A stretch of DNA of 64,000 nucleotides, taken from NCBI GenBank assembly GCA_902702965.1, contig CACRXP010000113.1, forward strand, positions 576,583-640,582. Reading direction: 5' to 3'. Below, piece by piece: positions 56,647-64,000 of the stretch. The notes under the pieces were generated by a model. The model saw only the letters and a program-made list of their open reading frames with translations. It ran no database searches and was not told the DNA's origin. Numbering within the stretch: the first letter of the stretch is position 1; the number at the start of each line of letters is the position of its first letter. The position numbers and the translations under genes were made by a program. The stretch is from Spirometra erinaceieuropaei (Eukaryota; Platyhelminthes; Cestoda; Diphyllobothriidea; Diphyllobothriidae).

Positions 56647-58800
56647 CAGTGGGTGACCTAAATCATGCACAGTGTCGGAATTTACGAATGATTTCTAGTC
56701 ATCCGCAAACCGACACCATATGCGAAGACCCAATATCTATGTTAATAAATAACAACTTCAGGGGAATCAAAGACATGAAGGAAGTGTTAAAAGTAATGTT
56801 ACCTTGATAAGAAACGCAAAGTTTTTTTAGAAAGGCCAAAAATCCCCAAAGGTCGAAAAGGGTTGTAATTTGGTAAACTTCATATTTATGCGTACAGGAA
56901 GCCTGTCCATTCAAAACACTAGGTGAATGTGAAAGCACAAATATAATAAACTCTAAAAATAATCTTTTGTGAAGTTTACATGTTAATATCCTTTAAGAAT
57001 TAGTGTAGTTTCAGGTATCGCCGTTTGTCTACAGCCCACATTCTGAGTACAGACTCCAAAACGGTCTCAAGAGGATCTTATGGTGTTCTTTACGCTTTTG
57101 AGTTCATTGAGACGTGGTTCTGAAAGGCAAACAGGATTTCGCTTGATTTCACTGACAGGTAAAAGTTAGCATAAGAACACATGATTCCGGATCGGTCATT
57201 GACCAATAAACTTGAATAGAATTGACGAGAGAAATCGTAATCACATCATTTTGTGTATATAACGAGAAATTTTCTTCCTTGAGATGGATTTGCACTCTTC
57301 GTTTGTTCTGGAACACGCTGACTTTCAGATCGGTCTTGAAATACCGCTGAATATTCCGTGATTGTTGCACATGAGGTCGCACAGATGTGCTAATCTGGCT
57401 TTTAAAAGTCGACAAAACGCTGGATTCTCTAAAAATAATTTTCGTGTTAGCAGACTGATTCCCACGGTTAACATCGGACAAGAAAGTGAGGTCAACCCGG
57501 CTCCGAGGGAGCGCTTAGTTTCTACTAACAAATAAACAGGTTTTGAGACTATCGCCACGCGCACTAAAACGTTTTTCAACTGAGGAGATGGTTCAGTTTT
57601 ACTCAGAATTGAGTATCAGATTGCAGTGGTTCCGTCTTAGTTGGCCTTTTGACTATGTTCACCTACGTGACATCCGAAACTCTTATTGAAGTCGGATGCG
57701 TACACTGTTATCGGGTGGTCCCATCAGGTCGTGCTTTTTTAATTATTCAGGACTTCATCATATGTTTATATGCCATTCGTAGAATTAATCACTTGTGTAC
57801 TCTCCATCGGTGTTCTTAACCTCCCTCCGACGTCCAGGCAGTGTTCCAATCACACACTTGAATAAACCCGCCGTTTTTGGCACAAAGAGATTATCGACCC
57901 AGTTTTGAAGATCCGCGTAGTTACTGAAAGATACTTCAGTCAAACTGTTTTTGAGGGATCAAAAAGATGGTAATCCGATGGAGCAAGATCCGGAGAATAT
58001 GGCGTATGCGAAAGAACCTTTCGATCAAGCTCTTCAACGGCATTTTTGGTGGATTTTGCGATGGAAGGCCTGGCGCTCTCATGCAACAAAATGACACCAA
58101 CTGGACTATTTGGGCGGCTTTGGTTAATTGCTGTATCCAGACGGTGAAGTTATTGACCGTAGAGCTCTCCATTAGTGCCCTATTTCCTTTTAAGTCATTC
58201 ATAATAGATAACTCCCTCCATATCCAACCAGACACACAACATCCCCTTGCGAGGATGAAGGTCAGCTTTTGTTCGAGGTGCTGCTTACTTGGTGCGGCTT
58301 AACCACTCTTTCCTTTGTTTAATCTTCTCGTATAAGCACTACGTTACATCACAAGTAATGGAAACCTTCAAAAGTGGTTTATATTGTCGATGGGCGGGGT
58401 GAGGTCGGACCAATAAGGAGGCACAAACACTTACACAGTGAATATTGTCGTTTTCACTCAAAACTACGAAATCCAAGAACCCAGCTATCGTACCGTTTCC
58501 GTCAATTACGGATGTCGAAGTATTTTTAATTTGCCATGTCGCATCTCTCTAGCCGATTTACGAATTGTTTAATGGGAATCTGCATGGATAAAAGCATTGA
58601 AACGATCCTCATCGGAGACTGACTTTCGCCCTGAGCGTGGTCGTCGGTCGTACCAAACTGGCCTTCTTTGAGGTAGACCAACCATTTCTGAGCTTTCTTC
58701 TGCTAATAGAAAATTTCTGCAAACAGAACAAATGCTTCTGACGACCTCCAGAGCTTCGAATTCTCTATCAGACACGAACAAAAAATGCCAGAAATGCTAA
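56647..58800 (-). mobile_element. Mariner element with broken transposase
   Basis: One terminus is CAGTGGGTGACCTAAATCATG after TA (56645-56646), related to the CAGTGCGTGACC terminus of the foldback elements. About 500 bp next to it is collinear with element M (34993 inward). The transposase reads on the minus strand from about 58790. The other terminus was not found in 58800-59150, so that end is lost or diverged. Confidence 0.7.
57785..58790 (-). pseudogene. Mariner transposase (DD34D), degraded
   Basis: In order on the minus strand: PRSGRKSVSDEDRFNA (58640 region, linker after the HTH DNA-binding part), KVSITCDVT (58360 region, first catalytic Asp, followed at once by a stop), KADLHPRKGMLCVWLDMEG (58215-58270), LLHESARPSIAK (58080 region, where HDNARPH is usual: catalytic Asp replaced by Glu), LSHTPYSPDLAPSDYHLF (57970-58020, third Asp intact) and LPGRRREVKNTDGEY near the C-terminus, with a stop at about 57785. 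At least three stops and several frameshifts interrupt it. PYSPDLAPSDYHLF is diagnostic of mariner. It may represent the transposase lineage that mobilised the B, C and M elements. Confidence 0.88.
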
Positions 58801-59360
58801 TTTCTGTCGACTTGACACTTCGTATTCTTTGGACTGTAAACAATAAAAAGTTAATTGAAGCACTGTTTTCCCGAAATAAATTTGAACAAGGTAGAGGCGA
58901 CGAAACATGTAAAATTTAAAAACGTCATAACATTCACCTTCAAATTAAGAGTTACAAACAAATTCTGCAAGGGCTTGAATAGAGGAACAAAATGACACTG
59001 CTCAGAAATACGGGGTGCAGTTGATAGGCCGTCGCGAAATCTTAGTTCCAATAAATTCGGCTGCCTTTGCCTGCTTTAGAGATCGAAAATACATCAGACA
59101 GATTATAACGCAAGAGAATATTGAAGAATTGAAAAACGCACGAACTTATGAGACAACCAGATGGGAGCCAGGTCTTGTGTAGCTCGTATAGACAGTCCGT
59201 TTCGCCTTGGAAACCATGACTCTCACGTTCATTTCCTGTTGCCTTGACCCTGTATTACCAGTTCTACGCGATGATTTTGGGAAGAGCAGAGTGATGCAAA
59301 CGCACTGAAAGCATGTTCTGCTATATATAACCCTAGGCACAGGTCACAAATGCTCCCAAT
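58801..59360. other. Unassigned sequence
   Basis: AT-rich. May contain the decayed 5' end of the mariner, but no terminus is visible. Confidence 0.35.
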
Positions 59361-59364
59361 TCCA

Positions 59365-59885
59365 GACCGGAGTTGAGGCTGTCGTTTGCGACGGTCGAAC
59401 CAACGCGTGTATGTGTGCTCCAAGGAATGTAAGCGTCTGTTATGTCATTATCAGCAAACCATGGCCCTCATTGTCTGGTCTGCGCTGGCAGTCACCGGAC
59501 CTCTGGTTCCCTGCCGGTGGATGCGCTTACACTCCCGCTCAGTATTCGGGTCATGTACATAGTTGACCAGTCCTTCTCGCCTTTCTGTTGTTATTGGTCA
59601 AAATCCTGGTCAAGTGTTTGTTGTGGTCCAAGGGATGTGGTTGCACGCCTAGACGCGGGTCCGGCCGCGTCAACAGCCTACGTCCTCTCCCGACGCAGAT
59701 CTCCCTGACTCTGTCTTGACACCGGGTCCAGGTGGGAGAGGAGGGAGTGCTGTAGATGCTGCGAAAGTCTACTCTCGCTATGAACTAATTCACACGCGAG
59801 AAAGCGTGTCTGCATCACCTTGCTGTGTAGCACACGATGTACATCGTCGGCAACGACGGTCGAACTGTCATAAGTGCCCCCCTGG
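59365..59885 (-). repeat. Family D repeat copies (tandem, minus)
   Basis: 59365-59640 starts with GAGGCTGTCGTTTGCGACGGTCG. 59640-59885 has CTGACTCTGTCTTGACACCGGGTCC, GAGTGCTGTAGATGCTGCG and TGTACATCGTCGGCAACGACGG. Confidence 0.65.
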
Positions 59886-60089
59886 GGTCTGGGTATCCGA
59901 AGTGACAAGTCACTCCACGGACCTTGATGTGTTGGCGGTTGCTGCATTCGACGCCCTACGATGCCTCACTTATAATAAATCCTACGTCTTCGAATCTCTC
60001 ACAATGCCTTAAGCGTCGTGGTCTCGAATGCCGGCAACTGGCGGGGCGACTTGGACCTTCTCAGGACCAGGAGTCTGGCTGCGATAGCT

Positions 60090-60430
60090 TTGTCTCAATG
60101 CGACGTCTATGACATTCTTATCCATGTGAGGTCTGCGCCGCCCTCATGAAAGCCTTGTACATGCAGTAGGGCTCAGGTCGCGTGTTGCGCGCACAACAGG
60201 GCCGTTTAACCCCATCAAGCCCCGTGTCCGAGTCCACCTCCAAGCGTCTTGGCATTGGCTTGCCATCGAAACATGGTGGGGATGGTGTGAGAGAGAGAGC
60301 ACCGTAGATGCTGCGGCTGTTAACAATCATCATAAAAAAATTCACGTGCTGATCCCGTACCGGAGCTCACCATGCTGTGGGGCATACGGTTGACACTGTC
60401 GGTAACGAGACGCTCGAACTGCAGTGTACA
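60090..60430 (-). repeat. Family D repeat copy, diverged
   Basis: GAGAGCACCGTAGATGCTGCG, CATCATAAAAAAATTCACG and CATGCTGTGGGGCATACGGTTGAC keep the family order with many substitutions. Confidence 0.5.
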
Positions 60431-60647
60431 ACCCATGCTACCTAAGAGATAGTGCTCAGCCCTAACGGAGAGGGCCACTGCAACAGCAGTGTACACCCGC
60501 TGCACAATCTACTCCTCCTCAGCACCACAATTTTTACCCCTGACCGCAAGAGCTCATACAGATGCAACCGCAATCACGTTACTAATGCCTGCGGCTTTTA
60601 AGGAGGTGTAATCGTTGGGACCTGCGCCCAACGAAGGTGACCTACAG

Positions 60648-61055
60648 TCAGAATGGTATTACCGACAAAGACAAGGGAGACTGGAAAGGCCATTTCTGGC
60701 TTATTAGCCGTCGTCAGCCAGCCATACCCAAGCCCGAAGTGTACAACACCCGAGCCTCGAACTCGCGACCTGTTGGTTTAGAAGCCCACGCCTCTACCCA
60801 CCGGGCCACGACTCCGTTGCCCTGTCGGTTTTTCGATCGGGAATATACAATGGTAGGGGGGCGCTCACCGATCGAAGAACCGACAGGACACCGGGCTCGT
60901 GGCCCGGTGGGTAGAGGCGTGGACTTCTAAACCAACAGGTAGCGAGTTCGAGGCTCGGGTTTTCTACACTTCGGGTTTGGGTATGGCTGGCTGACGACGG
61001 CTAGTAAGCCAGAAATGGCCATTCCAGTCTCCCTTGTCTTTGTCGGTTATAACAT
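60648..61055. repeat. Head-to-head palindromic pair of tRNA-derived SINE family T
   Basis: The left arm (60648-60839) is the reverse complement of the right arm (about 60870-61055). The arms meet at GATCGGGAATATACAATGG and CTCACCGATCG. The right arm reads GGCTCGTGGCCCGGTGGGTAGAG (A-box), CGAGTTCGAGGCTCGGG (B-box), GGCTGGCTGACGACGGCTAG, and CCATTCCAGTCTCCCTTGTC. The tRNA-like head does not close an acceptor stem. It may be two insertions or a family that moves as a palindrome. Confidence 0.75.
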
Positions 61056-61500
61056 TCTGCCTATATATCATGCGCCACTGTGCGGCTGCTGGTTGGGCTC
61101 GAGAGAGAGCCATTAAGGCACAACGGAACAAGTGAGTTCCGTATGAACGAACGGTGAGCGCCCCCTACCAGTGACCTACAATGCCAAATGCTGGACCATG
61201 TACTATCTGTTGTCTGGAAAATGCGACTGTAAATCCAACCCCTAGAGACGCCTTCAGAGGAAGAAGGTATCAACGAAGCCAAGCACGATAGCGCCATATC
61301 TGGCCGGACGCGGACGGAAACTTTCCAATAAAATGAATACCAATCTGGATTACATTTAAAATCTGACGGATAAGGGGCGTGGGTGTAAATGGGAAAGGGT
61401 GCTATCCGCAGCATCACTGTTAAAGTCGACGAAATAAAGACGCCGAGAAAATAAAAGTAGTTCATTGAGGACAGTAAAAAATTTCTTGACTGATTGCCTA
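61056..61500. other. Unassigned sequence
   Basis: No recognisable gene. ORFs reading from here through the gap are artefacts. Confidence 0.35.
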
Positions 61501-61514
61501 AAAATACTAACTCC

Positions 61515-62520
61515 CCGGCAATTCGATCGTCGTTGCCGACGATGTCCACCGTATGCTACATAGTATGGTGGGGGTGGGGACGATGACCTGCTCGTGAATT
61601 CGTTTATAATAGTAGTAAATTTGCTCAGTATATACCNNNNNNNNNNNNNNNNNNNNNNNNNNNNNNNNNNNNNNNNNNNNNNNNNNNNNNNNNNNNNNNN
61701 NNNNNNNNNNNNNNNNNNNNNNNNNNNNNNNNNNNNNNNNNNNNNNNNNNNNNNNNNNNNNNNNNNNNNNNNNNNNNNNNNNNNNNNNNNNNNNNNNNNN
61801 NNNNNNNNNNNNNNNNNNNNNNNNNNNNNNNNNNNNNNNNNNNNNNNNNNNNNNNNNNNNNNNNNNNNNNNNNNNNNNNNNNNNNNNNNNNNNNNNNNNN
61901 NNNNNNNNNNNNNNNNNNNNNNNNNNNNNNNNNNNNNNNNNNNNNNNNNNNNNNNNNNNNNNNNNNNNNNNNNNNNNNNNNNNNNNNNNNNNNNNNNNNN
62001 NNNNNNNNNNNNNNNNNNNNNNNNNNNNNNNNNNNNNNNNNNNNNNNNNNNNNNNNNNNNNNNNNNNNNNNNNNNNNNNNNNNNNNNNNNNNNNNNNNNN
62101 NNNNNNNNNNNNNNNNNNNNNNNNNNNNNNNNNNNNNNNNNNNNNNNNNNNNNNNNNNNNNNNNNNNNNNNNNNNNNNNNNNNNNNNNNNNNNNNNNNNN
62201 NNNNNNNNNNNNNNNNAGAGTCAAGAAGACCGCAGGTGAGAGAACGCGCAGGTGGCTGATGGGGCGAAAACGTGCATCTAAGCGCTCCCGACCCCTGGCC
62301 CACAACGTACAATGGCCAGGGTTTTACACCACAGCAGCAAGGAGGGCGGTTGTGATCCAAATGGGCGCGGCGTGAACCTGCACCTGGAAGTGCCGACAAA
62401 CCACATTTTTTGGCATTTTTACGGGCGCAGATTCCCAATACTGTCTACCGGACACCGATCTAACTCCCGTGTTAGTCCAGCACATCCACCACGTGACCCG
62501 TCTCAAGGGTGAAACTAATT
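61515..62520 (+). repeat. Family D repeat copy interrupted by the assembly gap
   Basis: Left of the gap: CAATTCGATCGTCGTTGCCGAC, GATGTCCACCGTATGCTAC, GTTTATAATAGTAGTAAATTTG. Right of the gap: AGAGTCAAGAAGACCGCAGG, GTGCCGACAAACCACA and CCGATCTAACTCCCGTG. In other copies the two parts lie only about 60 bp apart. Confidence 0.65.
61637..62216. other. Assembly gap (580 N)
   Basis: Run of N inside a family D copy. Confidence 0.98.
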
Positions 62521-62684
62521 CCTCAAGACATATATGAACAGCGCAGCCTGAAATATGACCCGATCGTTTCACCTCGACAGCCGACTAAAACTGAGGCTAA
62601 GGCAGGACAAATGGTTGCCCAGTTGAGTTAAAGAAATCCAAGGATAAGTAGAACACAGCGGAGTGAAGAAGTTTGCGGTGAGGT

Positions 62685-62930
62685 ACCTGACTAAATTACC
62701 TTTGACAATTTAGTCCCACTTTCTTTGATCGGACTGCTTGTTTGAATGTGACGAGAAACGGCACACCTGTACAACCCGCCTTGTTAGCGTGTTCTGCCGT
62801 CGTGCTATGTTGTCAAGATTTCCTTAACGTTCACAATCTCTATAGTATTCACTGCTCAGTTTTATTTGCTGCTTCTAAGGCTAGGGGCTCGTGGGATATC
62901 ACTCGTTAGTTCGTGAAAACATTACTATTT
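62685..62930 (-). repeat. Dispersed repeat family F, copy 2
   Basis: Reverse-complement relative of 15705-15955; GGTACCTGACTAAATTACC, TGAATGTGACGAGAAACGGCAC and CTAAGGCTAGGGGCTCGTG are the shared landmarks. Confidence 0.7.
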
Positions 62931-63134
62931 ACCACATGTTCTCACGTCCATGAAGACAGCTTGCCGATCACAACCCAACGAAATTGCAACATTTCTCCGA
63001 TGGAACAGCTTAATTTTACCGTCTTTAAATAACTAATTCTGGAGCATTAGGTCAAGTACTTCGGGCGTGTCCTCAGCCACCTCCCTACAATCTCCGAGGA
63101 AACCAAAAATGAACTCACTGTAGTTGAGACCAAC
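62931..63134. other. Unassigned sequence
   Basis: May include decayed LINE sequence upstream of the RT fragment. Confidence 0.3.
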
Positions 63135-63582
63135 GATGCAATTGACCTCTCAGCCTTCCTTCGGAAGACAGTCAGGTATGTGCAGCTGATATCCGATGGA
63201 AAAATACCAGACGTGGAGTAAAGCCCATCTGAAATCTGTAAATACGATGGCCCTCAACTCAAAGACCGGCTTTACCTGGGAGATATGGGTACAAAGACAA
63301 ATTCCGAGAGAGTGCGCAACCACTGCTGACTTGTAAAAATGCAAAGGAACCGGCCAAATCATCCGTATAAATGGCTAAACATTTGCTGCTGATCCGCAGA
63401 ATCATCTGAATTTACATTTAGAGCAATAGCTTCTTCCCGAGAGCTGAGAGACTGCAGGATCACCAATACTAACTTTTCAGCCCGTCAGCTGTAGCAGAAG
63501 TATCAGGAGGTGGGAAGTGGTCTCTGGGTCACCCTTGTGAACCTAACCGAGGGCTTCGACTCTACGAACAGAAATTAGGGTA
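63135..63582 (+). pseudogene. RTE-type LINE reverse transcriptase fragment
   Basis: The plus strand, with frame changes, reads PSEICKYDGPQLKDRLY (63220-63270), FTWEIWVQRQIPREC, KCKGTGQIIR, ILTFSARQL-QKYQE (63465-63505) and FVNLTEGFDSTNR in the form LVNLTEGFDSTNRN (63537-63577). The last is RT motif A (xxDLTKAFDTVNR in relatives) with the first Asp replaced by Asn. The order is that of the fingers and palm of the RTE-like group (KAPG-PAE-Y..GG; ARQLQEKC). At least four stops are present. MITE E3 begins immediately after motif A, truncating it. Confidence 0.65.
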
Positions 63583-63998
63583 GGGATCGAGTGAAGGTTC
63601 TCAAACATCTGTGGCATACAAAGACTACCTCCTATACTTATTTAAGCGAGTCCTAGTTCGAGGCGATTGTTCCGGTTTGGTCTTTCATCGTACAAGATTG
63701 GTTCGTCTGTTGTAGACGGTCTGGTGAATTATCTACAGTGACCTCTGCTCACAGAGTTGAGAAGAAATCATAGTAGACACTTAATGTTTATTTTTTTAAT
63801 TGTCCGGCTTAATTTCGGTTGGTATATGTCAATGTATTAAACATTTCAGCCCGAAAATTGAATTTACCGATTATCTATACTAATTTCGACATTCCTCCAT
63901 GCATAGATAGGTCCCGCCCTTAAAACCCCTATTACCACCTTTTCCGTAAGACAGGCACCTTTGGCTGTGTGTGTGGGGGCCTTCACTCGATCGTTGCC
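63583..63998 (-). mobile_element. MITE family E, copy E3 (reversed)
   Basis: Right end as complement GGCAACGATCGAGTGAAGGCC, left end GGGATCGAGTGAAGGTTCTC. These are good terminal inverted repeats, clearer than in E1. It is collinear with E1 in reverse over about 415 bp and nearly reaches the window edge. Confidence 0.78.
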
Positions 63999-64000
63999 AA

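Overview
This window looks like non-genic, repeat-dominated nuclear DNA from an invertebrate, most probably a parasitic flatworm (cestode or trematode). That guess rests on the mix of elements: Penelope-like elements (PLEs), mariner elements, a CR1/Rex1-type LINE, tRNA-derived SINEs and decayed TTAGGG-type arrays. No species-diagnostic host gene is present, so the organism is an inference. I found no convincing host protein gene, rRNA or true tRNA. The only long ORF (6456-8975, minus) belongs to a retrotransposon. Almost every other short ORF is a chance ORF or a shadow of a repeat.

Layout. 0.9-3.1 kb: decayed telomere-like repeats, then a large inverted repeat (1556-1862 / 2800-3105) with a truncated foldback element between its arms. 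5.0-6.0 kb: an intact ~994 bp foldback element. 6.3-9.4 kb: the LINE. 9.6-9.9 kb: a MITE with telomere-like core. 10.4-11.2 kb: 53 pure CAG units, then an inverted repeat carrying hammerhead-like motifs. 12.6-14.5 kb: one foldback element nested inside another, with TA target duplications. 15.7-23 kb: MITEs, SINEs, an LTR with TATA box and heat-shock-type motif, and a very long mixed trinucleotide array. 24.8-27.4 kb: two decayed PLE coding fragments. 28-35 kb: SINE-like family D copies, another foldback element and a 1.9 kb mariner derivative. 36.9-44.7 kb: a duplicated block in which a PLE RT/GIY-YIG remnant sits between inverted copies of a 1.2-1.55 kb terminal region. 49.4-50.3 and 61.6-62.2 kb: assembly gaps. 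51-55 kb: family D clusters, another PLE remnant and an integrase fragment cut by a second LINE copy. 56.6-58.8 kb: a mariner with a broken transposase. 60-64 kb: a palindromic SINE pair, a third MITE family and an RTE-type RT fragment.

The most coherent story is the foldback family. At least five elements of about 1 kb consist of two long arms around a short unique loop, begin CAGTGCGTGACC, duplicate TA, and share that terminus with a mariner-transposase element at 56.6 kb. This suggests mariner-mobilised, non-autonomous long-TIR elements. One copy has its loop in the opposite orientation, as expected from recombination between arms. The second story is the PLEs, with inverted terminal regions and an associated repeat family whose transcripts would contain a CUGAUGA/stem/GAAAC-GUC hammerhead-like fold.
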